From: Zychaea mexicana
Lineage: Eukaryota; Mucoromycota; Mucoromycetes; Mucorales; Lichtheimiaceae
Direction: 5' to 3'
DNA length: 64,000 nucleotides
NCBI RefSeq assembly: GCF_025766255.1
Contig: NW_026516699.1
Coordinates: forward strand, 248,001-312,000
Shown: one piece after another, positions 21,275-33,110 of the stretch
How the letters are laid out: every line of letters begins with the position of its first letter
How positions within the stretch are numbered: the stretch's first letter is position 1
The notes under the pieces: generated by a model
Database searches by the model: none
Told to the model about the DNA's origin: nothing
What the model saw: only the letters and a program-made list of their open reading frames with translations
Translations under genes and position numbers: made by a program

Positions 21275-22947
21275 CGATGACTTTTGTATGTACCGTCATT
21301 TACTCTAGTAGAATAACTCCGGCTGGCCCGTGAAAAGAAGGATCCTGTGCTCCAACAGTATACAAGCAACCTTCTTCTGCTTGTTTCCCCCCCTCACTAT
21401 GTATTATATCCAATTGTTTTCTGTTTGTGGATAGTGTAGTATGCCATTAAAGTATGCACGCTTCTGTAGTACTATGCACCCTCAACAACAAAAAAGCTTA
21501 AATTGAATTTGTGTTACTCCCTTTTGTTATCGTGCGGTGTCATCCATTGGCATACAAAGCACGCACAACAAAATGTATGATATGTATAACCTGTGGGCTT
21601 GTAATATGTATGTTATGAGAAAAAGGCGATAACTACTACAAGTACTTGCAATCATGTTTGTTTGTATTTTGCATACAGTATAAATTTCTGTTTTGAATAT
21701 GTACAGTAAAAGATGCATGTAGTGATAGAGGAAGCCTTGGCAAAGCATCAAAAACAAAAAAACACACACCGCACAACATGCCATCTTTTGTTTGCACTTC
21801 ATAGTAAGATAGATTTTGCTTTTGTCTATTTGATAAAACAAGAAAATCGCTGTTTGCTGCAGTTGTGATACTGATCCAGGTCAATCATTGATAGTCTAAC
21901 TAATGTACAAACGTATCAATACAAGACAACGAAATTAATAAAATTTCTCAAGGAGAAGAAGACTTGGCGTACATGCTACCGCAAGAAACAACAGATCATT
22001 AATACTGTTATCATAGAGATGGATGGTCTGTAGATTTTTATAAGATCAAAAACTTGTTAATCCATATTAGCTTATATGAAATCCTGTGATAGATGGAAAA
22101 TAAACACTAACTATTGTATGTATGTAGTGGCTATAGCAGCTTTTCTTGAGCATGTTACCTTAATGTAGGCATGTCACTGCTGCTATGTGACCATTGATAT
22201 GAATGTTGCTCTACTATGCATTACTCTCACTGCTGGATAAGAGCAAAATAAATAAAAAATAAAAGGAGAATAGAAGAAGAGGTCATGAGAAAAAGAACAC
22301 AAGTGCCCCTCACACTGACTCCCATCCTCCAATTACTCGATTACATAATTCCATTCGGCTATAATTAAACATGAGGAACAAACATTATATAGAGTTAGCA
22401 TGTACCAGCTATTGGCTTGTCAGCAAACAAAAAAGATCATTGTTTCCCCTTTCTCAGTCTCCACATAAATGCTCCTCATCTACGCCTTTCCTTCTTTTCA
22501 ACGTCGTTCTCCTTTTTTTGGCCTTGTCCAATATACAGCTGTTATAAATGTATATCGCCTTTACTATTGATACTACCATGATAGCCTAGGATTGTATAGT
22601 GGTAACTTTAATTTCATTATGTTTTATGTATTGTCATGTATGCACGGTGTACACGGAAAATGATTACATGGAGGTTATATTTGAAGATATCAAGGAAGAT
22701 AATGTATACGAATAAAGAACAAATTTTTATTACTATTACTACGAAGAAGAAGAAGAAGAAGAAGAAGTAGGAGATTATGTACTATAGACTCGACTGTCTT
22801 TTGGGATATGGTTGATGTGCGGAATGATCGTAAGTATGGTTGTTGTGTGTGTGTGTGCATGTGCATGAAGTAGAATGTAGGATAGGATGATTAGTCTGTG
22901 TCTGCTGTTTGAAGGTGATTTGTATTGATGCGTTTATCGAGAGGTAT
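21275..22947. other. Intergenic region between convergent genes
   Basis: About 1.7 kb of 3' flanks of two convergent genes. It contains a (GAA)n microsatellite at 22743-22766 and short TG/CA runs. The open frames present overlap on opposite strands and lack motifs; nothing else is supported. Confidence 0.6.
22743..22766. repeat. (GAA)8 microsatellite
   Basis: Eight perfect GAA units in non-coding sequence, just beyond the 3' end of the membrane-protein gene. Confidence 0.9.
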
Positions 22948-23883
22948 TTAGTACTGGTGCTGTTGATGTTGGGTATGATGCTGATCGTCATTGTTTACGA
23001 CAAACAAACCACTGTTTTGTTGCGGTTGACGGTCCATTGATCCACGGAATCCGACCCATTGCACCGACGCTACCGATTTTCGACCGAGCGAGGCAAAAGC
23101 TGCCGACGTCCAAGTGCCTCCCATGATATTACTGCTGTTCTTTTTCTTTATCTTTTTTCTAGCCGACTGTTTTCCTCCTGCGCCTGCTTCTCCTTGTTGC
23201 TGCAGTTGTAACCGTTCTTTTTCCTCGATGTATATGCGATGTAGATGATGATGATCATCTTGTGCAGATAGCTCGACCTTTTCGTTAGGCGCTGTAAGTG
23301 TTCGAGGTTGTTGTAGTTGGGAACTTAGGGAAGGTGGCTGACCAAAGAACAAGGCCGACAACCGATTTCGTTTGGACGACTCGAGTTCAGCATCAGAGGT
23401 TTCACGAACAATAACAACAGAGGAATTGTTACCGCCATTATCATTGCCGGTCCTGCCGGGGGAAGTAGTACTGCTGCTGGCATGCATCATCATAGGTTGC
23501 TGGCTGTTGTCTTTAGACAAAAGTTCGTCTTCGTCGTCTTGTCGATTCTTTGATTTCGTACTACCACAGGTTTGCTGCTGCTGCTGCTGCTGCTGCTGTT
23601 GCTGTTGCTGTTTCTGTTGCCGCCGTCGTTGCTGTTTTCTGGATCGGATGCAGCAATAGACCACGAGGACACCCATGATGACGGCAACCAATATGGAAAC
23701 GACGGCCACAACCGAGATCCAGAAGGGTTGAGATTGTCCTTGGCCGGTTTCGCCGCGTTTTGCTAGCAGTGGGGCAGCATGTGTTGTAGTTGGAGACTGA
23801 AGTAAGAGCAAGAGCAGGGACATCCTCGGCAACAGCTGGAAGAACAGGAGTTGTTGTAGCTGTGTGCTGATTAAAGACATCAT
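22948..23883 (-). CDS. Single-pass type I membrane protein with polyQ cytoplasmic tail
   Basis: Single exon, about 311 residues from ATG 23883. The N-terminus is a hydrophobic signal peptide (LLLLLLQSPTTTHA) followed by a very short lumenal part with a KR dibasic site (APLLAKRGE). A strong transmembrane helix follows (FWISVVAVVSILVAVIMGVL), then basic residues and a polyglutamine block (about 23574-23619). The long Ser/Gln-rich tail contains acidic, His-rich and lysine-rich patches. The layout resembles fungal Mid2/Wsc-like or Rax2-type sensors, but the ectodomain is far too short, so function is unknown. The open frame extends upstream to 24228, but that part is low-complexity Ser/Phe/Leu sequence encoded by pyrimidine tracts and is probably untranslated leader. 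Confidence 0.65.
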   Translation of the reverse strand: MMSLISTQLQQLLFFQLLPRMSLLLLLLQSPTTTHAAPLLAKRGETGQGQSQPFWISVVAVVSILVAVIMGVLVVYCCIRSRKQQRRRQQKQQQQQQQQQQQQQTCGSTKSKNRQDDEDELLSKDNSQQPMMMHASSSTTSPGRTGNDNGGNNSSVVIVRETSDAELESSKRNRLSALFFGQPPSLSSQLQQPRTLTAPNEKVELSAQDDHHHLHRIYIEEKERLQLQQQGEAGAGGKQSARKKIKKKNSSNIMGGTWTSAAFASLGRKSVASVQWVGFRGSMDRQPQQNSGLFVVNNDDQHHTQHQQHQY

Positions 23884-25929
23884 GTCATGTAAAGAGGATA
23901 CCAGGGGAAAGAGTAGAGAGAGAGAAAGAGAAAAGGGCTGTTGTCTGGTCTTTACGCATATACATACACATACACACACTAAGCATCTCTTGTATGATTC
24001 GTCACCATGCACCCTCCCAGCTATTCTAAGGTCTGTACGTACGGGTGGCTTCCTTTTGGGATCAATGATAGATGAGTTTATTTTTAATGACGATGATTGA
24101 TGAAAAATAAAAAGAACAAAGGATAGCAGAGGGAAAGGAAAAGGAAAAAGGGAAGAAAAGAGCGAAAAGGAAATACTTAATTGTTTGCCCCTGAGGGATT
24201 TGCTCTGCAATTTGGGACAAATTTCCATTTGACTGTTCCTTTTTCAAATACCTATAGCACAGTGTGAAAGTGGATGCTATTTCCTCACATCGCCCCCCTC
24301 CCTCATTTCCACTTTTAAATGTCGCACCAAAATCAGCCATGCGTCTTGGAACTTGACACTCTTGCAACCCCTTGACGAACTATGCTATCTCATACTATCG
24401 TTAGCTTACGCGCTGAGTTCCGTTGCGTCGCTGTTGCCGATGTTGCTGTCGTTCGGTTTCAAGCGAGAAGTATGACGAGGCTGTAGCCACTCCATTGGTT
24501 TCTTTTGCGAGAAACATCGCTAAGCTCGGCGGCCAGCGTGGTATTTTCCTACACAGGTATTTATTCACTTTAGCACACAGCGGTATGAAACGCAAATCCG
24601 TCGAACGTGCAAATGCCAACATTAAGCGTACATCAACCAGCACGACGGGAACAAGCAGCAGTGCCACTGTAACAGCATCAGTAACATCATGATCAGCACC
24701 AGCACCAACACCACATCTCCTCGACGATCCAGAACCCCGGATATGAACAAATCAAAAAGAAGGAGACAGTTTGGAGAGAGGAAACATTGACGGTAGAAGA
24801 CACAAAAACGAAATCTTGCATCCGCAAGATCAGACATTGGAGTTGCCATTAAAACTTGCGAGGAGCTGGCGTAGTACTCAAAAGCAAGTGGTCGGCTTCT
24901 AGTTTTTCGGTGCGCACAACGCGTACAACGGATGAATAGTGTGGTGCAAAAGCAACTGTTAGCATTTCCCACAACGGTGATGTTGTCATCATAAGCGCAT
25001 AGCACAGCAGTGGCGCTTGCCCAGCTTTCCATCATTTTACCAAATTGGGCAAGGATCGATTTCAGGGAGAGGGGGCAACAGTGATTTCTCCCTTTCCAGC
25101 ACAATTCACTTCTGGAGCCCTTCCTGATGTAGCACCTGTCCCGCGTCCTTTATATCTCTTCTCTCTTTCTCTCTCTCTCGCTCTTTCTTTCTCGCCACAC
25201 ATTCAAAAGTCATCGCCCTTCATCTCTCTGTGGGTAGGTAGAAAGCTTCATGTACCCGCTTACTAGGCATACATATCTTTACTGTCTTTTAGTACATATA
25301 CTGTACCCGGACTTTCGTAACCGAGAGCAAGAACCGTCTGCAACAGGAAACTTGCTCAGCTTGACAAGTGGTGTATCCGTGAGAAACGTTCCTCAAGGTC
25401 GTTTTTTAAAGGGATCAGATACTTATAACTGTTGTCTGTGAAGAAGAAGAAGAAGAAGAAGCGAAATGCTACCAATCTCCCGGTCTACTACGTAGGTGGA
25501 TGGTTTACTTAGTTTTGAAGAAGAGCAGCTTAGAGATCCACGGGAAACACAAAAGCAACGGCAACACAATGATAACTGCATACATACACAATGCACACAA
25601 ACGGCAATTCCGGACAGCAGACCGGCCACTCTTTTTGTCTGTTGCCATTTTCATCCCGTCAGTCCGCACCCATCTATTTTAGAAGAAGCGGTGCCAAGAA
25701 ACGGATTTGCATTTCCGTCACGTGCTGTGGGGCAGACACACTAAGCTTATATTAGGAGGGCGGAGGGAAGGAGACCTCTTCTCTCTCTCTCTCTCTTTAC
25801 TTTTTAGTAGCTTTGCTGCTGCGACGGACGAAGAAATATCATTTTTATTCTTGCAACTGCACCCCCTTTTCCAACCTTTGCTCTTTACCCTCTCTTTCTC
25901 TTTCTCTCTACTTTCTTTTGACGCACACA
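23884..25929. other. Intergenic region, divergent promoters of membrane-protein and PacC-like genes
   Basis: Two kilobases between divergent genes. It holds pyrimidine tracts (around 25146-25192, 25779-25800, 25885-25918) of the kind often seen in fungal promoters and leaders, a (GAA)n microsatellite at 25439-25462, and one PacC-type core site at 25693. The open frames across 24.4-25.1 kb lie opposite each other and have no motif. Confidence 0.55.
25693..25698 (+). promoter_or_regulatory. Candidate PacC/Rim101 binding site (GCCAAG)
   Basis: GCCAAG, the core recognised by PacC-family zinc fingers (5'-GCCARG), lies 232 bp before the start codon of the PacC-like gene itself. A single hexamer is expected by chance about once in 2 kb on either strand, so autoregulation is only a hypothesis. 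Confidence 0.3.
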
Positions 25930-28194
25930 ATGGACACTGAAGTTTTGTATTGTCGCTGGCAAAATTGCAACAAAGGCTTCTCGGACCCTGAGCTCTTGTA
26001 CAGTCACCTTACGAACGACCATGTTGGTCGAAAATCCACTGGCAACCTTTGCTTGACTTGTCACTGGGAGAATTGCGATGTCTCCGTAATCAAACGAGAC
26101 CACATTACTAGCCATCTACGAGTTCACGTTCCTCTCAAACCACACCATTGTAGTGTAAGCTTCTGCCTATCATTGCGGGGTACGTGGAAGTACTAGACTG
26201 GTGCAGTATTGCTGAACCTTCTTTTTTTTTTAATATAACTGTTTAGTTTTGCAACAAGTCGTTTAAACGGCCTCAAGATTTGAAGAAGCATGAAAAAATC
26301 CATAGTGAAGAGCATGTTTCTTCGTTACGAAGTAACCAAGCACGACAAGAACAGCAGCATCCAATGACACCGCCCGATATTGCATTATCACCAGCTTCTT
26401 CTTCTTCTTCTTCGACCGAACCCCACCTGCAACATCCTTCACCTCCTTCACGCAACACACCCATCTCGCCACCACAAAGCACTTATTCTGAAGGTAACCT
26501 ATAAAGACAAAGAGGGCAATTTTTGTGTTTCATCGACTGTACGTTAAACCATCCACACAGATAGCTGGATGCATCCATCGCCAATCACCGATGCCTGCGA
26601 CAATTTTGCTGCTCCTCCCCACATGAAACAGACTGGCTTTGACGGCGCAGACCAGTATCAACTGATTGCGGGCCTGATCCCTGATGAGCCTAACATGAAG
26701 GCCGAGTACAATCAGGGTAAAGTTGCTTTGTTTTGAAACATGATATTGCAGGAAATAAAAAGGCTTATATGCACGCTATCTATAGATATTGCGAATCGAT
26801 TGTCCATGCTCGAGAACATGATGGGTGGTAACAATGCCACCATCAGTCCGCAAAACATGAATCTGGATATTATGAATGACCAACAGCTGGCAGACATCAA
26901 TGCATGGCTCGCACGACTTTCTGGCAGCATTCCGCCGGACCAGCAACAACAACAACAACAACATCATCATCAACATTTACAACATCAGCCCCATCCGCAC
27001 CATCAAGTGACGCCGCCTCCGGTGGACCATAAAATGTTCCAACAAGAAGAACAATGCCTGTATCAAAACAACTATTCCTACTACGAGACACCAGCACCGT
27101 CGTCGTGCTATACCACCCCACCGCCCACCACCACCGACATCATGCTTCAATCGTTTAACGACCAGCCGCAAGACATGGGCATGCTGTATCCACAAGCGGC
27201 TCAACAAGCAGCAGCAGAACAGGATATGTATGTCCGATCGCATCCTGTAATACCATCCACCACTACTGCAATGGATACCAACATGATGGGTTACTACGAC
27301 CCACAACAACAACAACAACAACAGCAGCAATTTGATCTGCAGTTCGGGTACCCAGCAGCACCAGCAGCGACGATGGAGACCGCAGCGCCCCAGGTAGTAC
27401 CGGTACAACCACAACAAGATCCATTAGCGGGCATGACGGGTCTACGCCATCATTACACCACAATGCCCGATATCACTGCCCAACACTTTGCACCAAACGT
27501 GCATACCGCCATGAACTTTACCAGTGGTAATAGCGACGAGAAGCGTGGACTGAAGAAGAAGGAGGACGGCGTCAAGCCGACCAAGGCCAATCGGGTCTCC
27601 ACAGAAAACAAGAAGCAGATGGCAACGCTGTTCAATGTATTTACCAGTGTTGGCGAGCCTGTCCAGCGCATGGCCAAGGAAGAAGCAGCAAAGAAGAAAG
27701 AAGATGAATCGCGAGACAAGGAGGCTCAAAAGGATGATGACAACGACGACGACGAACAAACCAAGAAGGTGAAGAAACAGCAAGACGACGAAAAGAAGAA
27801 AAAGAGCAGAGAGGTTATGGACTTGTTAGCAAGCGACTTGTCGACGCTGGATATCAAGTCAAACAAGCCGAGCAGTAGCAGTGTCAACGGTTTATACCCT
27901 GGTAGCAGCAGTAGCAGCAGCATTGGTCAGCAGCATTCACGACAACGGCCGCAATCTCCACCGAACCGAGTACAGCAACGACGAATGCAGCAAGGTACAG
28001 CAACAGCAGCAGTCGTAAACAAGCAACAAGATGTGTCGTTGCATTCGACGAATGAACGGCATCGTGTTTTAATCGAACAGATTAGAGATTGGGTGAATGA
28101 GAGTTATGCGATGAAGATGAAGAAGAAGAATGACGCAACAAGAAGCAGAGCAAGAGGAACGACGGGAACGACGACAGCACAGCCGGTGCACTAG
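25930..28194 (+). CDS. PacC/Rim101-family pH-response C2H2 zinc-finger regulator
   Basis: Transcription factor of the ambient-pH pathway. Four exons: 25930-26154, 26247-26493, 26561-26716 and 26786-28194, about 678 residues. Three zinc fingers start near residue 8: C8-C13-H26-H31, C44-C49-H62-H66 and C74-C77-H90-H94. They have the family-specific wording [26 protein letters not shown] and [14 protein letters not shown]; the first splice falls inside finger 3. The rest is low complexity: Ser/Pro-rich, then Gln/His- and Met-rich, a Lys/Glu/Asp-rich block near residues 460-530 and a basic C-terminus. PacC-type factors are activated by proteolytic removal of the C-terminal part under Rim20/PalA control. 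No YPxL-type PalA motif was checked beyond eye reading. Start at ATG 25930 is unambiguous. Confidence 0.92.
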
Positions 28195-28628
28195 GACGTA
28201 AAAAGAATAGTAATATAGTATTAGTTAGTTGGTAATTTCTCCCCACCCCCCCCCCCCCAAACATCTGTTTTCTCTTTTAAGCATCATTAAGTGTCATCTT
28301 CTCCGCACCAAATTTGGACGCATTAAACTTACATAAGGACAACCACAGCGATACAGCATATCGTCACCTAATATTTCATATTACGGCAGTAGTCAGCCTT
28401 AACCCCGTCGGAGTGGCATGTGAATCGCTTGGCCCTCTTCCCATAATGATTTATAAAGGGCCCAAGGTCTTAAATGACCAGCCAGCAGACAACGAAATCC
28501 CGACTCGCTTCTCGAGTAAAAACGCCACCCCATCTCTTTTCGGCTTCTCTTTCTCTTTTCTTTCCACACTCCTCTCACTTTCTTTTATATACCTGAATAA
28601 CAAGAACAACAACAACAGCAGCAGCACA
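28195..28628. other. Intergenic region with C13 run
   Basis: 3' flank of the PacC-like gene and promoter of the acyl-CoA synthetase gene. A homopolymer of 13 C lies at 28246-28258 and a TC-rich leader tract at 28540-28585. Nothing else is supported. Confidence 0.6.
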
Positions 28629-31288
28629 ATGGATCCAGGTACCACACGACAGCCCCAGCCCTTTCTGTGCAATCATTCTCGCTAAAAAAAAAGCCCAATT
28701 ATTCTTTTCAAGATTCCCTTTTGACAGTTGCCAGTGCCGGCCTTGGCGGTCTCCTTGGTAGCATGTACCTGGACGCACGACTTTTATTGAGCAGAGATCT
28801 CCACCAGATCCGTGCCGGCGCCGCCTCTCAAATCTAGTACCTATCTAAACCCGGCCTTTTGCATATGCATAACCTCAACACACGCAGTTTTGCTCAATAT
28901 TACTATCATAATTTAGTCATCGACTGTGGACATGGCAAGACAAGATGCATCTGTACTATCGTTTCAAGGCCAAGGCTAAGGAACATCCTCAGCGAGTATT
29001 TGTTATTTTTGAAGGCAAAGCATATACTTTCCGTCAACTTGAAATAGGTACACTTTTAATTTTGTGTCTGTGTGCTTTTGTGTAACCACTCGAGAAAAGG
29101 CTCACTTACTCTTTCCCGCATTCAGCATCCAACCGTTTGGTAAGATTTAATTTACCAAAATCAAATAACCTCCCCTCTCGCAACAAGACGAACTCGACCG
29201 AACCGAAACACCCACACACATTCAAATACTCATCACGACGTATATCCACACACTATTATTATACAATAGGCCCACTGGCTCTTGGCTCAAAATGTGAAAA
29301 AAGGCGAGATCGTCTGCATGATGCTCCAAAACCACCCAACGTTTTACATTACTTGGTTGGCCATCTTAAAGATTGGCGCTACACCTGCACTTATCAACAC
29401 GAACCTTGCTGAAGATTCCTTGTTTCACTGTATTAATGTTGCCAACTCCAAGCTGTTTGTGTTTGATCCAAAATACGCAGAGGCCGTTGGTACGATTGCC
29501 GATCGCTTAAAGGTTGAAGGCGTTGCGTTATATTCGTATGGCGAGGCTACCGAAAACGATGAATTACCCTCACTCTCCATTGCTCCGACCTTGACGCCTA
29601 GTGTTCTGGCCAAGTATAGCGTCAAGGATACGGATGAAAAGTTGTTGAGTGGTGTTAGTAACTCGGATCCGGCCATGTTGATTTATACCAGTGGTACCAC
29701 TGGTTTGCCCAAGGCTGCTCTTAGTCAGCACGCTCGTGTCAACTGTAAGTTTGATCTTGTCATATTGGCACTGGTAGAAAGAAAGCTAAGAAAGGATTTA
29801 CTAATTGGGGGTATTATATATATACTAGTTGGTGCTATGATGTATTCGGGTGTTACTGGCGTCAAACCCGAAGATCGCGTCTATTGTGTCTTGCCCTTGT
29901 ATCATAGCTCTGGTAGTAAGCGTTAAGAACCATTAAAGTTGGCATACGGATGATGACCATAGGTTACTGACTTCTTGCATATCCTATGTCAGTTATTGTA
30001 TCAAGTGCAGTTGCATTACAGGCTGGTGCTACAATTGTCTTGGGACGAAAATTCTCTGCAAGCCGTTTCTGGGATGACTGTGCCAAGTACAAGGTCACAG
30101 TGTTTACAGTAAGTCATTATTTGCATTGTCTGTTTGTCTATGGTTTGAAAAATTAGAGCAATGTATTAAATCGGTTGCTGTATTATCTAGTATATTGGCG
30201 AGTTCTGTCGATACTTGTTGAGCCAACCTAAGCATCCTCAAGAGCGTAACCATAATGTACGTCTCGTCTATGGCAACGGCATGCGTCCTGATGTATGGAA
30301 TCGCTTTAGAAACAGATTCCGTATTCCCGAAATTTGCGAGTTCTATGCTGCTACTGAAGCACCCACAACGCTGTTCAATGTCAACAAGGGTGTCCTCGGC
30401 GCTGGCTCGGTGGGTCACCGTGGCCCTCTCTTCCGTGGCATCCGTCGCGAAATCAAACTTGTCAAGATCGATCCTATCACTGAAGAGGCTCTCCGTGGTC
30501 CTGATGGATTATGTGTTTTGGTGAGTAACCCTTGCAATTTAAATTCTATGGTCATTTATCCAAAAATCCTTACCTATCTCGCAATTATACAGAGTGGCTA
30601 CGGTGAGCCTGGTGAATTGTTGGTGCGTATTGATAACTCGGACGCCCTTACATTCGACGGCTACTACAAGAACGAAAAGGCTACCGAGAAAAAGATTTTG
30701 CGCAATGTTTTGCAAAAGGGTGATGCTTACTTCCGTAGTGGCGACCTGCTGCAGATGGATCGCGACGGATTTTTCTTCTTTGGAGACAGGTAAAAAAACA
30801 AACAAACCATATATCTTTGAGGCTTCTATCTGTTTTACACATTTTTCTGGATGATCTTTCACAGAATTGGCGATACGTTCAGATGGAAGTCTGAAAATGT
30901 AGCAACTACAGAAGTCGCCAACGCCATCGGTTTGTACCCGGCTTTTGCTGAGGTCAATGTCTACGGTGCGGTTGTGCCCAATCATGATGGCCGTGCCGGT
31001 ATGGCCGCTGTTGTCGTCAAGGAGGGCGAAACTTTGGATTTCAAAAACCTCCACGCTTACTTGCGCCAAAAGTTGCCTCGCTACGCTATCCCTGTATTTA
31101 TCCGGTTTGTACCTGCCATGGAATTGACGGGCACGTTCAAGCAACAAAAGGTCGAATTTAGAAACCAGGGCATCGAGCTCGAAAAGATTCCAGAATCGGA
31201 CCCTGTCTTTTGGTTGCAGGGCGACACCTATGTCCGTTATACTCTCGAGGATCACGCTCGAGTCCAGGCTGGTGAAGTCAGACTGTAA
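28629..31288 (+). CDS. Fatty-acid transport protein / very-long-chain acyl-CoA synthetase (Fat1/SLC27-like)
   Basis: Membrane-associated acyl-CoA synthetase that activates, and probably helps import, long and very-long-chain fatty acids. Ten exons: 28629-28638, 28728-28836, 28917-29047, 29126-29139, 29270-29744, 29829-29915, 29993-30108, 30191-30520, 30593-30789 and 30865-31288. All phases match, giving about 630 residues, the family length. A small N-terminal hydrophobic segment ([14 protein letters not shown]) is followed by the AMP-binding P-loop [27 protein letters not shown] and [18 protein letters not shown]. Next comes the FATP-specific block [15 protein letters not shown], and a C-terminal domain with [12 protein letters not shown] and GTFKQQK. 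Exon 1 is only 10 bases and exon 4 only 14 bases, so gene finders may miss them. Confidence 0.93.
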
Positions 31289-31722
31289 AAAGAAAGATGT
31301 CTACTGTTAAACGATCTTATAGATAGAAGCATACTATATAACCCGCCGCTTACCCCATAACTCCCTCTCCCTACACGATTCCCTTCTCTTTGTTCCTTTC
31401 CTTCTAGTGCAATCCATTCTCCTTCTCTTCTTTTTGAAAGAACACAAAGATTTTTTAAGTAACAATATGCATTTGGCAGTTTAAAAAACGCAGAGATTCG
31501 CCATTCTTTTGTTTTCTTTTATGTATATAAATTTGAAAGGGAAAAAAGAGATACACACACGCTTTTGACCTGGGATTTCTTTGACTTTGATGAAATACAT
31601 ATTGTCACATACGAATATGCAAGACAGAGAGAGAGAGAGAGAAGGAGAGATAAAAGAGAGTCGTAACAGCGCGAGAATAAAATCAAAGTTTTAGTGTTGT
31701 TGTTTTTGTTGTGCTTGATTTT
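31289..31722. other. Convergent intergenic region
   Basis: 3' flanks of the acyl-CoA synthetase gene and the SmD3 gene. It contains a short (GA)n run at about 31626-31642 and AT-rich stretches; no gene is supported. Confidence 0.6.
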
Positions 31723-32375
31723 TTAACGGCGGATAGGTGGGCCCCGTCCACGGAAACCACCACGACCTCTGCCTCGAGCTAATATTTCAAAGAATACGTA
31801 TTCGTGAGCTTCATGTTTCATTGTAACATTTAAATGGCTATAATATCAGTAACATAAAAAGGTGTGGATTCCTTACCCTGCGCGCGTGCAACAGTTGCGC
31901 GCCCTCGTCCAAGACCAATACCACGTCCCTTAAGTGCACCGGGACCCACTTGCTTAAACATGGGCGCATTCTTCAACATGTCGGGTACAATGAAGAAACG
32001 AACAGTCGATCCACGAATATATACTTGATCCAACTGCGAAACACGTCCGTCTCGTGCCGTCACTGTGATTTCTCTCAACTGAATGTTCATGTTATCTTCG
32101 GCTAAATACAAACCAAAGTAAATTAATTATCAGTAGTATTTTTCAACGTGTATTATATTCTTTCATTATTAGATCTTGCAAATTTCCAAGTCAAATAGAT
32201 GACCATGTATATTTGGAAAAAAAAAAGAAACGTTTTTTTTGCGACTATTGTGAGCGTGTAAAGACTTACCAGCCAAGAGTTTACCACGGTACAATTGACC
32301 AGTCTTCAGTTCGAGTGTAATAATGTGACCCTGGGCTTCATGGAGAAGTTTGATGGGTACGCCGATCGTTGACAT
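31723..32375 (-). CDS. Small nuclear ribonucleoprotein SmD3
   Basis: Core spliceosomal Sm protein, a member of the heptameric ring on U1, U2, U4 and U5 snRNAs. Three exons: 32270-32375, 31877-32101 and 31723-31778, about 128 residues. Sm1 motif: [19 protein letters not shown] with GQLYRGKL; Sm2: [20 protein letters not shown], the SmD3 signature. An Arg-Gly-rich tail follows ([10 protein letters not shown], then [18 protein letters not shown]), the substrate for symmetric arginine dimethylation before SMN assembly. The last exon encodes only the RG tail. Start ATG 32375 gives [11 protein letters not shown], exactly the family N-terminus. Confidence 0.96.
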
Positions 32376-32748
32376 TTTGTGTGTGTGTAGTGCGGTGCGT
32401 AAGGCGAAAAATTAAAATGGCCTCCAGCTGCACTAAGTCAAGAAGTCGAAACGTGTGACGTTTTACTGTTTGCCATTTTTGGAAACTCCCAGGCGCGCGG
32501 TAGAAAAGACAGCATGACATGAAATTGAGTTCTGTTACTATTAATGAGCTATGTACCTTGATAGTATAAGTCTTTGTGTTGATAATAGCGATAGATAAAA
32601 AAACGGATATTCGTACATAGACTTCAGCTGTAAGTAGCATACTTTTATTTTTGATATTCTATTTTTCTCACAGTAGCTGACGAGATTTCAAGATGTGGTG
32701 GTTTCTTGTATCCCGCTGTAGAGATCGTAGTGCCAAAGTGTAGTTACT
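32376..32748. promoter_or_regulatory. Divergent promoter region of SmD3 and the next gene
   Basis: A 373-bp interval between oppositely oriented start codons, so both promoters must lie here. A TG-rich leader is just upstream of SmD3. I see no convincing binding site. Confidence 0.5.
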
Positions 32749-33006
32749 ATGGAAAATAATCAGGTCGTTGCTTTGGCGAATGTCGCTGTTAGGGATACCA
32801 CTGATATACACAGCATTTTGGATGAATCATACCACCATTCAATGCCGCCTAGAACGTCGTCGCGCAAAGACAGACAGACTCACTTTGATTTTCCTTTTGT
32901 AAAGCAAGACTATCGTGATTATATCACGCGGCTGGAAAAAAGAATAAGATGTGCGCTTATAAACCGTAGCAATACGATCCGTATAGAATTTGACTCTGAT
33001 CAGTAG
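32749..33006 (+). CDS. Small open frame, 85 residues, hypothetical
   Basis: Uninterrupted frame from ATG 32749 to TAG at 33004-33006. It is charged and helix-prone (DYRDYITRLEKRIRCALINR) and lies 104 bp before the Integrator 2-like gene on the same strand. It could be an independent small gene, or a first exon of that gene: the N-terminal VVALANV faintly recalls the start of animal INTS2. However, no GT donor in it has the phase needed to join the next exon at its ATG. I keep it separate with low confidence. Confidence 0.35.
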   Translation: MENNQVVALANVAVRDTTDIHSILDESYHHSMPPRTSSRKDRQTHFDFPFVKQDYRDYITRLEKRIRCALINRSNTIRIEFDSDQ

Positions 33007-33110
33007 TATAATCTCCAAACGACTCAAAGAAGTTGCATGCGCTGGTCTTGTTGGCTGGAGTTGAATTATACATTTTCTTACTTTCTTTTTCTCGACAACC
33101 TACTAGTAGA

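Noticed and set aside
23884..24228. Upstream extension of the membrane-protein frame
   Set aside because: Encoded by pyrimidine tracts (Ser/Phe/Leu runs and Cys-Val repeats from CA repeats); the real signal peptide starts at ATG 23883.
30539..31255. Long (238-codon) minus-strand open frame
   Set aside because: It is antisense to the acyl-CoA synthetase exons, which carry the conserved motifs; it shows none.
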